Source of the DNA: Dubosiella muris
Lineage (GTDB): Bacteria; Bacillota_I; Bacilli_A; Erysipelotrichales; Erysipelotrichaceae
Length of the DNA stretch: 52,260 nt
Direction: 5' to 3'
NCBI RefSeq assembly: GCF_004793885.1
Contig: NZ_SRYG01000021.1
Coordinates: 1 to 52,260, forward strand
Shown here: positions 8,963 through 17,376 of the stretch, one piece after another
Layout: every line of letters begins with the position of its first letter
Numbering within the stretch: the first letter of the stretch is position 1
Translations under genes and position numbers: made by a program
The notes under the pieces: generated by a model
What the model was told of the DNA's origin: nothing
Database searches by the model: none
Seen by the model: the letters and a program-made list of their open reading frames with translations, nothing else

Positions 8963-8992
8963 CAAAAAAAGAAGAAGCCGTCGCTTCTTCTT
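8963..8992 (-). terminator. Terminator of the pgk-tpiA operon
   Basis: Minus-strand AAGAAGAAGC-GACG-GCTTCTTCTT, a perfect 10-bp stem, followed by a T run (8964-8970). It follows tpiA by 15 bases. Confidence 0.85.
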
Positions 8993-9006
8993 AAAAATAA
9001 ATGGAA

Positions 9007-9753
9007 TTATTTTGTTTTTTCGATGATTTCGATAAAGCTGTCCGGCTTCAAGCTTGCCCCGCCAATCAAAGCGCCGTCGATGTCTTCCTGAGCCATGTAT
9101 TCGACGATGTTGCCAGGTTTTACGCTTCCGCCGTACTGGATGCGAACCTTGTCTGCCGCTTCGTCGCCAACCATGTCGCGCACAACGTCGCGAACGAGCT
9201 TGCAGCAGTCTTCCGCGATTTCAACCGAAGCCGATTTGCCGGTACCGATCGCCCAGATTGGCTCGTAGGCGATCACGATGTTTTCGTACGCTTCCGCCGG
9301 AATGTCTTTGAGCGAGCCGTTCAGCTGCGCCGTGATGACGTCTTTTGTCTTGCCGGCATCGTATTCCGCTTCGGTCTCGCCGATGCAAAGAATAGGCGTG
9401 ATGCCCGCGTCGAGCAGCTTCTTCGCTTTTTTATTCACGGTTTCGTCCGTGTCGCCAAACATCTGGCGGCGTTCCGAGTGACCGATGATGCAGTATTTCA
9501 CACCGAGCTCCTCGAGCATTGGAACCGATACTTCACCTGTGAACGCGCCGGAATCTTCGAAGTGGCAGTTTTCCGCCGCAACGATCAAGTTTTCCGCGTT
9601 GTCAAGCGCCGTGCGAAGATCCGTAAAAGGAACGCCGACACCATACAAGCCTTTATCCGTTTTCGCAACGCCGTCGACTTCTTCAAAGAACGCTTTCGTC
9701 TCCGCGTTGTTTTTGTTCATTTTCCAGTTTCCAACGATAATGATATCTCTCAT
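9007..9753 (-). CDS. tpiA: Triose-phosphate isomerase
   Basis: A 248-residue TIM-barrel enzyme interconverting dihydroxyacetone phosphate and glyceraldehyde 3-phosphate. It has the NWKMNKN phosphate/active-site Lys segment near residue 8, catalytic His in IIGHSERR, catalytic Glu in AYEPIWAIGTGK, and the flexible loop of the latter. Length is normal. It lies 15 bases downstream of pgk and shares its promoter. It closes this glycolytic pair, and the catabolic operons in the window deliver triose phosphate to it. Confidence 0.98.
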   Translation of the reverse strand: MRDIIIVGNWKMNKNNAETKAFFEEVDGVAKTDKGLYGVGVPFTDLRTALDNAENLIVAAENCHFEDSGAFTGEVSVPMLEELGVKYCIIGHSERRQMFGDTDETVNKKAKKLLDAGITPILCIGETEAEYDAGKTKDVITAQLNGSLKDIPAEAYENIVIAYEPIWAIGTGKSASVEIAEDCCKLVRDVVRDMVGDEAADKVRIQYGGSVKPGNIVEYMAQEDIDGALIGGASLKPDSFIEIIEKTK

Positions 9754-9768
9754 GCTCTGTTCCTCTTT

Positions 9769-10950
9769 CTACTTTTCCGAAATGATCGCGATACCTGGCA
9801 GGGTTTTTCCTTCCATGTATTCCAGCGACGCACCGCCACCTGTCGAGATGTGGGAGAACTTGTCTTTGAATCCAAGCTGGATCGCTGCCGCTGCCGAGTC
9901 GCCGCCGCCGATCACCGTGATGGCATCCGGAAGTTCAGCGATCGCTTCGCATACCGCAAGCGTTCCTTTGGCGAAGTTTGGCATTTCGAATACGCCCATC
10001 GGGCCGTTCCATACGACCGTCTTCGCGCCGTCGAGCGTTTCCTTGAACAATTCGATTGATTTTGGTCCAATGTCAAGACCCATCCATCCATCCGGGATGT
10101 CGCCTTCCACGATTTCCGTGTTCGCGTCGTTCGAGAAGCTGTCCGCGATCACCGTGTCGACTGGCAGAACGATTTTGCCTTTGCCTTTTTCCAGCGTCGC
10201 TTTGGCAAGTTCCACTTTGTCGTCCTCGCACAGCGAGTTTCCGATCTTGTGTCCAAGCGCTTTTTCAAACGTGTACGCCATACCACCGCCAACGATGACC
10301 TTGTCGGCTTTTTCCAGCATGTTTTCGATCACGCCGATCTTGTCGGATACTTTCGCGCCGCCAATGATCGCCACGAACGGATGCGCCGGCTCGTCAACCG
10401 CTTTGCCAAGCATGTCGACTTCTTTTTCAACCAGGAATCCAAGCGCGTTTTCCGCGATGTTCGAAGGGATGCCTACCGTTGAAGCGTGGGCGCGGTGAAC
10501 CGAACCGAACGCGTCTTCCACGAACACGTCGCCCAGGCTCGCCCAGTATTTTCCAAGTTCCGGATCGTTTTTGCTTTCGCCTTTTTCGTAACGCGTGTTT
10601 TGCACGAGCAGGATTTCCCCATCTTTCAAGTCCGCCACGTCTTTTTCAAGCTCTTCGCCGCGCGTAACCGGGCAGAATGTCACTTTTGTTCCAGGCAGAA
10701 GCTCGGCCAGACGAACCGCAACGCACTCCAGGTTGTTTTTCGCCTTGTCCTCTTCCGTTTTCACCTTGCCCAGGTGCGACATCAAAATTACTTTCGCGTT
10801 GTTCTCCAACAAGTATTTGATTGTTGGCAGCGCCTGAATGATTCGATTGTCGTTTGTGATCACGCCGTCTTTGCGAGGCACGTTAAAATCACAACGAACG
10901 ATGACCTTTTTTCCAGCAACGTCAAGGTCTTTGACAGTCTTTTTAGCCAT
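9769..10950 (-). CDS. pgk: Phosphoglycerate kinase
   Basis: A 393-residue enzyme transferring phosphate between 1,3-bisphosphoglycerate and ADP. It shows the [11 protein letters not shown] substrate site, LMSHLGK, the NTRYEKGE segment, and the nucleotide-binding GGGDSAAA near the C-terminus. I start at [10 protein letters not shown] (10950), seven bases from AGGAGG; an upstream in-frame extension adds only two residues. It is the first gene of pgk-tpiA, with a clear promoter upstream; gap is not adjacent. Confidence 0.98.
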   Translation of the reverse strand: MAKKTVKDLDVAGKKVIVRCDFNVPRKDGVITNDNRIIQALPTIKYLLENNAKVILMSHLGKVKTEEDKAKNNLECVAVRLAELLPGTKVTFCPVTRGEELEKDVADLKDGEILLVQNTRYEKGESKNDPELGKYWASLGDVFVEDAFGSVHRAHASTVGIPSNIAENALGFLVEKEVDMLGKAVDEPAHPFVAIIGGAKVSDKIGVIENMLEKADKVIVGGGMAYTFEKALGHKIGNSLCEDDKVELAKATLEKGKGKIVLPVDTVIADSFSNDANTEIVEGDIPDGWMGLDIGPKSIELFKETLDGAKTVVWNGPMGVFEMPNFAKGTLAVCEAIAELPDAITVIGGGDSAAAAIQLGFKDKFSHISTGGGASLEYMEGKTLPGIAIISEK

Positions 10951-10983
10951 TAACAATTCCTCCTATGAATTTCAATCGGCTAT

Positions 10984-11012
10984 ATTATACCACTTGCGAA
11001 AAATCGTGACTA
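10984..11012 (-). promoter_or_regulatory. Promoter of pgk-tpiA
   Basis: Minus-strand TAGTCA (11007-11012), 17-base spacer, and a perfect TATAAT (10984-10989), 33 bases before the pgk start codon. Confidence 0.7.
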
Positions 11013-11061
11013 CCTTATTTGTGCATTTTTTCACACAATGGAACAGCTTTCTTTTTCCCCA

Positions 11062-11091
11062 AAACAAAAAGATCCGCCCTTTCAGGCGGAT
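11062..11091 (-). terminator. Terminator of the sortase gene
   Basis: Minus-strand ATCCGCC-TGAAAG-GGCGGAT followed by CTTTTTGTTTT. Confidence 0.85.
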
Positions 11092-11100
11092 ACGCGTCGT

Positions 11101-11853
11101 TTACATTTCGGACGGGGTGTCCGTTTGCTCCACGAGCCGGGCGCCCACAAGAAAGCGCCGGCTGCTACCCACGCCTACGCACGTCGACAAAATCAGCACA
11201 TCGGGATCGTCTTCTTCCACCGGGCGGACCCGCTCGCCGGCCGACTGTTGCATCTCGGCAATCAAATCCTTCAACTTGGCCGGATCGCTAAAATCCTCGC
11301 TGCCCAAAATGAGCCGGTCGTCAAACTCGGTCACCGCGAACACCTCGTAGCGAAGCCCTTTACCCGCCTCGGTGTACACGTAAAAGTTTGGATGCGCTTG
11401 AAAAAAATCGAGATCCTCCAGCTTGTGCAGCTCGGAGAACATCGGCTCGTAGCCTGGCGCGAACGCGGTATGGCCGTAAACGACCGTGACCGGATCGCTG
11501 AAATCGCGCGTGTTTTCCTTTTGCGTGTACAGCGAGCCCGCCTCGTCATACGTGCCATCCGGCTTGTGGAGCAAGTAGTAGTCCTCCTCCATGTCCGGCT
11601 TGCTTTGGTAAATCGGATAGTCCACATTCGTGTCCGGTACCGAGATCCAGGCGTACACGTCCTCGTTGGCGGCGTTGAGCGTCTCGAAATCCACGTTCCG
11701 GTTGACCTGGTCGTTGAGGTCGATCTTCTTTTTTTCCTCCACGACTGGCGGCTGCGGTTCCTTTTCGGCCACCTCCGTTTTCGAGCATCCCGTCGCCGCC
11801 AGCACAGCCAGCAGCAGGCAGCCGAATTTGACTTTCTGTTTTTTCTTCGTCAT
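11101..11853 (-). CDS. Class B sortase with lipoprotein-like N-terminus
   Basis: A 250-residue transpeptidase that would attach exported proteins to peptidoglycan. The class B pattern is clear: NRNVDFETLNAANEDVYAWISVPDTNVDYPIYQ, VVYGH with catalytic His128, LSTC with catalytic Cys225, and Arg in SRRFLVGARL near 232. Unusually, the N-terminus (residues 1-23) reads as a lipoprotein signal, LAVLAATGC, with Cys23 the likely lipidated residue; ordinary class B sortases have a plain membrane anchor. It follows a small unknown gene by ten bases. Candidate substrates ending in SPNTGF are encoded at 39-43 kb. The sortase call is firm; lipidation is inferred, since Ala at -3 is not the best lipobox. 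Confidence 0.9.
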   Translation of the reverse strand: MTKKKQKVKFGCLLLAVLAATGCSKTEVAEKEPQPPVVEEKKKIDLNDQVNRNVDFETLNAANEDVYAWISVPDTNVDYPIYQSKPDMEEDYYLLHKPDGTYDEAGSLYTQKENTRDFSDPVTVVYGHTAFAPGYEPMFSELHKLEDLDFFQAHPNFYVYTEAGKGLRYEVFAVTEFDDRLILGSEDFSDPAKLKDLIAEMQQSAGERVRPVEEDDPDVLILSTCVGVGSSRRFLVGARLVEQTDTPSEM

Positions 11854-11863
11854 CCCTTTTCCC

Positions 11864-12196
11864 CTAACGCTGCTTCGCCTTGAGCAGCTCGTTTTCCAGT
11901 TCGCGCGCCCGCTTGACGCACGCGTGGTACTCGAGCGAGTTTTTCGTCAGGATGCGGTCGTTCACCTTCGCCTCAATCGTTTCGCCCGATCGCATCGTCA
12001 GCTTCAAAAGCACATTGACGATCTCGTTGCCGTGGGCCACGCTGGACGAAAGCATGTGGGTGATGGCGTCCACCGTGACTTTGGAGCCGCCTTTTCGGAT
12101 CACTGGAACAACCACTTCGATTTTTTCAATATCGCGTAAGTCGACTTTGCGCTTCGGCCGGTCGATATACACGTCGTTTTTGCTAATGCGAATCAT
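11864..12196 (-). CDS. Hypothetical 110-residue protein
   Basis: A cytosolic protein with no signal or membrane segment. The first two thirds alternate hydrophobic and polar residues (DVYIDRPKRKVDLRDIEKIEVVVPVI, then VNVLLKLTMRSGETIEAKV), suggesting small beta-sheet modules similar in feel to bacterial PH-like domains, and the end is a helix (HACVKRARELENELLKAKQR). GGGAGGAG precedes the ATG. It lies ten bases before the sortase gene and is probably cotranscribed with it. I do not recognise a family. Confidence 0.7.
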   Translation of the reverse strand: MIRISKNDVYIDRPKRKVDLRDIEKIEVVVPVIRKGGSKVTVDAITHMLSSSVAHGNEIVNVLLKLTMRSGETIEAKVNDRILTKNSLEYHACVKRARELENELLKAKQR

Positions 12197-12312
12197 AATC
12201 TCCTCCCAATTCTCTTTTGTTATAGTAAAGAAATTATATCATTTCATGATAATAAAAATAAGACGTTTCCCTGTCCACTTGGTCTGGATTTTCAACCACT
12301 TGTTCCGCTTTC

Positions 12313-12338
12313 GAAAAAGAACCGCGAAAAAGCGGTTC
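12313..12338 (-). terminator. Terminator of glyA-rlmH
   Basis: Minus-strand GAACCGC-TTTTTC-GCGGTTC followed by TTTTTC. The rlmH stop codon lies at the base of the stem. Confidence 0.85.
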
Positions 12339-12807
12339 ATTTATGATAGTTTCGGTGGTTGTTGATCATGAACGCCCGATACACCTGCTCGAGCACAAGC
12401 ACACGGGTCATTAAATGCGTAAACGTCAAATCCGACAGCTTCCAGCGCGCGTTGGCGCGGGAAAGAAGCGCTTTGGAAGGTCCCAGGCTGCCCGCGATCA
12501 CGAACACTAAATTTCCTGAGCGCGTCTGCCACTGTTCGAGCTTGGCGGCAAAGCTCTCGCTCGACTCCATCGCGCCATGCAAATCCAGAAGAATCACAAA
12601 ATCCTGGTCGCGGATCTTTTCCAGCACCTGCTTTCCTTCTTTGTCTTTGATGATCGTCATTTCCGCTTCGCGCTCGATGTGGTCGTTGGCTTCATCCTTC
12701 ACCTCGATGACTTCCATTTTCGTAAACGCGCCCAGACGCTTGACGTATTCCTTTTCGAGCGCCAGTAGCGCTTTGTCCTTGTTGCGCCCGATGGCGATCA
12801 GCTTCAA
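12337..12807 (-). CDS. rlmH: 23S rRNA (pseudouridine1915-N3)-methyltransferase RlmH
   Basis: A 156-residue SPOUT methyltransferase modifying pseudouridine 1915 in helix 69 of 23S rRNA. The SAM-binding knot is seen as [10 protein letters not shown] (the usual FVIGG has become FVIAG) and the C-terminal signature [32 protein letters not shown] is nearly canonical. The start codon is TTG, overlapping the glyA stop as TTGA, with GGAGG seven bases upstream; no better start exists. Coupling to glyA follows. Confidence 0.96.
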   Translation of the reverse strand: MKLIAIGRNKDKALLALEKEYVKRLGAFTKMEVIEVKDEANDHIEREAEMTIIKDKEGKQVLEKIRDQDFVILLDLHGAMESSESFAAKLEQWQTRSGNLVFVIAGSLGPSKALLSRANARWKLSDLTFTHLMTRVLVLEQVYRAFMINNHRNYHK

Positions 12808-14030
12808 ATTTGCGCCTCCACCGGGAACCGGGCCGTTAGCGCCTGCACATCGTTGCGAACCGCCTGCGCATGTTCAGCCGTTCCGTTGGTCAGCACGTCG
12901 ACGATCCAGTCGCCCACCTGCTCGAACTCGGCTTCCTTGAATCCGCGCGATGTCATGGCCGCCGTTCCCAGACGGATGCCGCTAGTCACGAACGGTTTTT
13001 GCGTTTCAAACGGAATCGTGTTTTTGTTGCACGTGATACCCGCCTCGTCCAGCAGCTTCTCGGCGTCCTTTCCCGTCATGCCAAGCGACGACATCGTGTC
13101 GAGCAAGATCAAATGGTTGTCACTGCCATCCGACACCACGCGCCATCCGGCGTCCTTGAATTTTTTCACAAGAACCTGCACGTTTTTGAGCACCTGCTCC
13201 ATGTACGTTTTAAATTCCGGCTGGCTCGCCTCCCACAAGCAAACGCCCTTGGCGGCGATGACGTGCTCGAGCGGACCGCCCTGCATACCCGGGAACACGC
13301 GGGAATCGAGCTTCTTGCCAAATTCCGCCTTGCAGAACACCATGCCCCCGCGTGGACCGCGTAGCGTCTTGTGGGTCGTCGTCGTCACGAAATCCGCGTA
13401 GGGAATCGGCGACGGATGCAGCCCAGTCGCCACAAGACCGGCGATGTGCGCCATGTCGACCATCAAATAACAGCCCGCTTTGTCGGCGATCTCGCGCAAC
13501 CGTGCGAAGTCGATGACGCGCGGATACGCGCTGGCGCCCGCCACGATGAGCTTTGGATGATGCTCGAGCGCGAGCCGCTCGATCTCGTCGTAGTCGATCG
13601 TTTCCGTTTCTCGGTCGACGCCATACGGAATAAACTCGTACGTCCGGCCCGAGAAGTTGAGCGGATGCCCGTGCGTCAAGTGGCCGCCGGCCGCCAGATC
13701 CATGCCCAGCACCTTGTCACCCGGTTCCAAAATCGTATTGTATACCGCCATATTCGCCTGTGATCCCGAATGCGGCTGGACGTTGACGTATTCGGCGCCG
13801 AACAGCTTTTTCGCCCGCTCGATCGTCAGCGTTTCCGCCTCGTCGACGTACACGCAGCCGCCATAGTAGCGTTTGCCCGGATAGCCTTCCGCGTATTTAT
13901 TTGTTAAAACCGATCCTTGCGCCTCGCGCACTTCGTGCGACACGAAGTTTTCCGACGCGATCAGCTCGACATTTTTCGTTTGTCTTCCCGCTTCTTTTTC
14001 AATGATTGAAAACATTTCAAGATCTTTCAT
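12804..14030 (-). CDS. glyA: Serine hydroxymethyltransferase
   Basis: A 408-residue PLP enzyme converting serine and tetrahydrofolate to glycine and methylene-THF. The PLP lysine is in [13 protein letters not shown]; the [20 protein letters not shown] and [11 protein letters not shown] blocks are all present. Length is typical. An AAGGAGAG site precedes the ATG. It links with folD at 4.1 kb in one-carbon metabolism and is translationally coupled to rlmH. Confidence 0.98.
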   Translation of the reverse strand: MKDLEMFSIIEKEAGRQTKNVELIASENFVSHEVREAQGSVLTNKYAEGYPGKRYYGGCVYVDEAETLTIERAKKLFGAEYVNVQPHSGSQANMAVYNTILEPGDKVLGMDLAAGGHLTHGHPLNFSGRTYEFIPYGVDRETETIDYDEIERLALEHHPKLIVAGASAYPRVIDFARLREIADKAGCYLMVDMAHIAGLVATGLHPSPIPYADFVTTTTHKTLRGPRGGMVFCKAEFGKKLDSRVFPGMQGGPLEHVIAAKGVCLWEASQPEFKTYMEQVLKNVQVLVKKFKDAGWRVVSDGSDNHLILLDTMSSLGMTGKDAEKLLDEAGITCNKNTIPFETQKPFVTSGIRLGTAAMTSRGFKEAEFEQVGDWIVDVLTNGTAEHAQAVRNDVQALTARFPVEAQI

Positions 14031-14053
14031 TTTCTTTCTCTCCTTTTCATTTG

Positions 14054-14059
14054 ATTATA
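14054..14059 (-). promoter_or_regulatory. Probable -10 element of glyA
   Basis: A perfect TATAAT on the minus strand, 24 bases before the glyA start. No convincing -35 lies 16-18 bases upstream, so this is only a half promoter. Confidence 0.4.
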
Positions 14060-14110
14060 GCATTCACCTAGTTTTTTTGATACCTTTATAGGAAAGAAAA
14101 AGGAGACTGT

Positions 14111-14656
14111 ATGATCATTTTCATCACCGGACCGACGCATACCGGAAAAACGAAACTCGCCCAGAAGCTCCTGGAACGCCTGCATATTCCGTATTTGTCC
14201 ATCGACCATCTCAAAATGGGCCTCATCCGCACCCGGACGATTCCGTTTTCTGTCGAGGACGACGAGAATCTCACCGCATGCCTGTGGCCGATCGTGCGCG
14301 AAATCGCCAAAACCGCCCTGGAAAACGACCAGGATCTTATCATCGAAGGGTGTTACTTCCCGTGTACATGGAGAAACGACTTCACGCCCGACGAGCAAAA
14401 AACGATCCGCATGCTCGCCATCGCCCTCGATCCGGCGTACATCGACATGCATTTTGACGCCATCGTCCGCCACGCCAACGACATCGAGACGCGCCTGGAC
14501 GATTCCGGCCTGACAAAAACCGCGTTGATGCGCGAAAACGCCGCATTCATCCAACGATTTCAAGAAGCCGGCGAAACGGTGCATGTGATCCGGGACGACT
14601 ACGAAGCCCAAACGCGCGACCTTGTGAATCGTTTGAATCGAAAAGACGGAGCGTGA
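14111..14656 (+). CDS. P-loop kinase-like NTPase
   Basis: A 181-residue protein with a Walker A motif GPTHTGKT at residues 7-14 and an overall adenylate-kinase/zeta-toxin-like fold: short strand, P-loop, then DHLKMGLIRTR and LIIEGCYFP as a likely Walker B strand. It probably phosphorylates a small molecule or nucleotide; the substrate cannot be told. It is one of few plus-strand genes here, monocistronic, divergent from glyA and convergent with the Gfo/Idh/MocA gene. AAGGAG lies five bases before the ATG. Minus-strand frames across it are shadows. Confidence 0.82.
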   Translation: MIIFITGPTHTGKTKLAQKLLERLHIPYLSIDHLKMGLIRTRTIPFSVEDDENLTACLWPIVREIAKTALENDQDLIIEGCYFPCTWRNDFTPDEQKTIRMLAIALDPAYIDMHFDAIVRHANDIETRLDDSGLTKTALMRENAAFIQRFQEAGETVHVIRDDYEAQTRDLVNRLNRKDGA

Positions 14657-14679
14657 ATCCAATCCATTCACGCTCCGTC
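14645..14679. terminator. Shared hairpin between convergent genes
   Basis: GACGGAGCGTGAAT and ATTCACGCTCCGTC form a perfect 14-bp stem with a 7-base loop. T runs are poor on both sides (TCTTTTC on the minus strand), so it may act as a bidirectional but weak terminator. Confidence 0.65.
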
Positions 14680-14688
14680 CGGGGATCA

Positions 14689-15660
14689 TCATTCAAACGG
14701 GTAGATCATTCCCCATTGTTTTCGAATTTCCGTCAACGTCGCCATCACGTCCCGGATATACCGCAGGTTTTCCTCTCCCCCGCGATTGCGAACGTATTCC
14801 TGCATGTCCCGCACTTCGTAGTCGAGCGCGTACGCGCTTTCTCCAAGCTCGATCGTTTCCACATGTCCATCGGCGGTATACGTGATCGTAGCCTTGTCGC
14901 CTCGCGGGTAGTTGCTCACCTCGATATAGCCAAGCTCGCCCGCGATCACGCCGCGTTTGGGCTGCTTGGCGCGCATCGTCAGCGCCATCACCGCCATCTG
15001 GCCTTCCGGATTGCGCAAAATGATTCCCGAGGTTTCGTCGACGCCCGTTTCAAAATAATTCGCCGTCGTCAACACGAGATTCGGCTTGCCCGACATGAAG
15101 TATCGGGCAAAGCTTGTCGCGTACACGCCAATATCGAGCAGCGCGCCTCCCGCCAGCTCCTTCGAAAAAAAGCGATTCGTCACGTCGTACTCCTTGCAGC
15201 TGCCAAAGTTGACCTGCACCATCTTCACGTCCCCGATGATTCCATCGTCCACGATTTGTTTCAGCTTTTTAAATAAAGGCATATGGAACAAAGTCGTTCC
15301 ATCCATGATCACAAGATTTTTCGCTTTGGCGATCGCAACCGCCTCTTCCAGCTGCGCCTCGTTGACGGTGATCGCCTTTTCGCAAAACACGTGCTTTCCC
15401 GCCTTCAGCGCCTGGATCAAATACCGGTAATGTAAATTGTGCGGGGTGGCGATATACACGATATCCACACGATCATCCGCCAGCATTTGCTCCGCGGTTT
15501 CATATACGTTTTGCACGCCGTACCGTTTCGCGTATGCCTGCGCGGACTTCACGCGCCCGCTGCACACCGCGAAAATTTCCCCGTTGACCCGGTTCAACGC
15601 TTCCGCCATCTCCGTGGCGATCCATCCCGTACCGATAATTCCCCAGTTTAGCTTTTTCAT
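14689..15660 (-). CDS. Gfo/Idh/MocA family oxidoreductase
   Basis: A 323-residue NAD(P)-dependent sugar or polyol dehydrogenase. The Rossmann motif is GIIGTGWIA (residues 7-15); the usual CEKP is CEKA here, with the Lys retained; the substrate domain has GGALLDIGVYATSFARY. The start at 15660 follows AGGAGG by four bases and overlaps the rpiA stop as ATGA. It is last in a pfkB-rpiA-oxidoreductase operon and resembles members annotated as xylose or dihydrodiol dehydrogenases, but the substrate is open. Confidence 0.88.
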   Translation of the reverse strand: MKKLNWGIIGTGWIATEMAEALNRVNGEIFAVCSGRVKSAQAYAKRYGVQNVYETAEQMLADDRVDIVYIATPHNLHYRYLIQALKAGKHVFCEKAITVNEAQLEEAVAIAKAKNLVIMDGTTLFHMPLFKKLKQIVDDGIIGDVKMVQVNFGSCKEYDVTNRFFSKELAGGALLDIGVYATSFARYFMSGKPNLVLTTANYFETGVDETSGIILRNPEGQMAVMALTMRAKQPKRGVIAGELGYIEVSNYPRGDKATITYTADGHVETIELGESAYALDYEVRDMQEYVRNRGGEENLRYIRDVMATLTEIRKQWGMIYPFE

Positions 15661-16349
15661 TTTACCTCCTCTTGAATCCATCTCGTTCCATTTTCATCCA
15701 CACACAAAACCAGATCCACTTTGCCGACAAACAGCGAAGTGTCCACGATTCCCGTTATCCCGCAAAGTTGACGATTTAGCCGCTTTGGATCTTCCACTCC
15801 GTCAAATTTCGCTTCCATGATCATATTGCCATGATCGCTCATCGTATACCCGTCCTTGGCGGCGCTCGTCCGCATGGAAACGTCGGCCCCAAGCTTTGCC
15901 AGCTCTTTCCTTACGTAACCAAGACTTTCCGGAACGATTTCGATCGTGACGCTGTGCGCAAACGGTAACCGCTCGAACACCTTGGACTCATCCACCAGCA
16001 GCACGTAACGCTTCGCCATGGACGCGATGATTTTTTCCTTCGTATGGATCGCGCCACCCGACTTAAGCGCGTTCAAATGCATGTCCACCTCGTCGCACCC
16101 GTCAAAGGCGATATCCACATTTTCCACCGACCAGGTCGGAACCACAGTCAAGCCACGCGCGACACAATGGCTTGCCGTTTGAAAGGAAGGCGACACCACT
16201 TGAATGTCCAGTCCCTTTTCCCCGATCAACTCCACCAGGCACTGCACGGTGCCTCCGCCGCCAAGACCAACGATCATTCCGTCCTCGATCAAGCCCAGCG
16301 CTTCTTTCGCGCACCTATTTTTCAATTTCCTTTGTCTTTCTAAGCCCAT
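15657..16349 (-). CDS. rpiA: Ribose-5-phosphate isomerase A-like protein
   Basis: A 230-residue protein matching RpiA along its length. Catalytic residues are kept: the two Asp of DGCDEVD (canonical DGADEVD), the Lys of LKSGGAIHTKEK, and the Glu of TKEKIIAS. Several signature positions differ: GLGGGGTV for GLGTGST, and KSGGA for KGGGA. It may thus act on a related aldose/ketose phosphate. It overlaps pfkB by ten bases and the oxidoreductase by four. The 6-phosphogluconate dehydrogenase at 25.4 kb would supply ribulose 5-phosphate. Confidence 0.85.
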   Translation of the reverse strand: MGLERQRKLKNRCAKEALGLIEDGMIVGLGGGGTVQCLVELIGEKGLDIQVVSPSFQTASHCVARGLTVVPTWSVENVDIAFDGCDEVDMHLNALKSGGAIHTKEKIIASMAKRYVLLVDESKVFERLPFAHSVTIEIVPESLGYVRKELAKLGADVSMRTSAAKDGYTMSDHGNMIMEAKFDGVEDPKRLNRQLCGITGIVDTSLFVGKVDLVLCVDENGTRWIQEEVK

Positions 16350-17248
16350 TGCTTTACCATTTCTTCGATCTTTTCCCGTTTGGCCAAATCCCGGCTAAAC
16401 GCGGTCGCCCCGCCACACGCGGTCGCCAGCTTCAACGTATCCGCGTAAGATTTGCCGGATAAACACCCGGCCACAAAACCCGCGACCATGTAATCGCCCG
16501 CGCCAACCGAGTTGACGACCTCGCCCTGACATACACCGATGCGATTCGACTGGCCATCTTCATCAATCAGCAGCGAGCCGTCTTTCGCCATCGAGATCAA
16601 CACGTTTTGCGCACCCATATCCTGCAGCTTTCTGGCATATCGCTCGACTTCCTCGATTGTGTGGATTTCCACCTCGAACAGATCCGCCAGTTCGTCCTTG
16701 TTTGGCTTGATCAAAAACGGTCTGTACGACAATGTCCTCAACAGCAGTTCTCCTGTCGCATCCACAACAACTTTGATTTCTTTCGATTGCAGTGGTTTCA
16801 TGATGCCCGCATAAATCTTCGCATCCATTGTTTGCGGAACGCTGCCCGATAAAATCAGGACATCGCCATCGTTTAACGCCTCAAGCTGAGTCTGCAGTTT
16901 TTCAACATCTCCATCCCTGACGACAGGCCCCATGCCGTTGATTTCCGTTTCCTGATCGCCGCGCATTTTCACGTTGATTCGCGTCATCCCGTCCGCCACT
17001 TCGATAAACCTTGAACAAAGCCCCAGTTCCTCCTCGACTCCGCGCGCCAGCTCTTTCCCGGTAAAGCCGGCTACGAAGCCGAAGCATTGACTTTCCAGTC
17101 CAAGCTCCTTCAAAATTTTCGAAACGTTGATTCCCTTGCCGCCAAAATATACATGTTCCGTCTTCACCCGATTGACTTCGCCCGCCGCAAAGGATTCGAC
17201 GGTGACGACGTAATCCAACGCCGGATTCATCGTTACTGTGTATATCAT
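16340..17248 (-). CDS. PfkB-family sugar-phosphate kinase (1-phosphofructokinase type)
   Basis: A 302-residue ribokinase-fold kinase of the FruK/LacC group, phosphorylating fructose 1-phosphate or tagatose 6-phosphate in known members. It begins MIYTVTMNPALDY, has FGGKGINVSKIL, and the C-terminal signature VNSVGAGDYMVAGF with catalytic Asp in GAGD. GTG at 17254 (5 bases from AGGAG) is an alternative start two codons upstream. No fructose PTS is nearby, so the substrate is unclear. Its promoter is strong and flanked by GAAA/TTTC dyads. Confidence 0.88.
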   Translation of the reverse strand: MIYTVTMNPALDYVVTVESFAAGEVNRVKTEHVYFGGKGINVSKILKELGLESQCFGFVAGFTGKELARGVEEELGLCSRFIEVADGMTRINVKMRGDQETEINGMGPVVRDGDVEKLQTQLEALNDGDVLILSGSVPQTMDAKIYAGIMKPLQSKEIKVVVDATGELLLRTLSYRPFLIKPNKDELADLFEVEIHTIEEVERYARKLQDMGAQNVLISMAKDGSLLIDEDGQSNRIGVCQGEVVNSVGAGDYMVAGFVAGCLSGKSYADTLKLATACGGATAFSRDLAKREKIEEMVKQWA

Positions 17249-17269
17249 TTTCACGATATCTCCTTTCAT

Positions 17270-17281
17270 GAAATTTATTTC
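17270..17281. promoter_or_regulatory. GAAAT-N2-ATTTC dyad downstream of the pfkB -10
   Basis: A palindrome with 5-base arms between promoter and start codon, a possible RpiR-type operator. A related box lies upstream of the -35 at 17330-17342. Confidence 0.35.
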
Positions 17282-17288
17282 CATACAC

Positions 17289-17317
17289 AATATATCATGA
17301 CATATATTTTTCGTCAA
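17289..17317 (-). promoter_or_regulatory. Promoter of pfkB-rpiA-oxidoreductase
   Basis: Minus-strand TTGACG (17312-17317), 17-base spacer, TATATT (17289-17294). The GAAA-N5-TTTC dyad at 17330-17342 sits 12 bases upstream of the -35. Confidence 0.75.
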
Positions 17318-17352
17318 TTATCTTTAAATGAAATTAATTTTCTTTTCAAAGC

Positions 17353-17376
17353 AAAAAAAAGCCGGAAAATCCGACT
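17353..17376 (-). terminator. Terminator of the RpiR gene at 17.4 kb
   Basis: Minus-strand AGTCGGA-TTT-TCCGGCT (one T-G pair) followed by seven further T. Confidence 0.8.

Noticed and set aside
14027-14692. 221-codon minus-strand frame over the P-loop kinase
   Set aside because: The plus-strand frame has GPTHTGKT and AAGGAG upstream; the minus frame has neither motif nor site and overlaps the glyA promoter.
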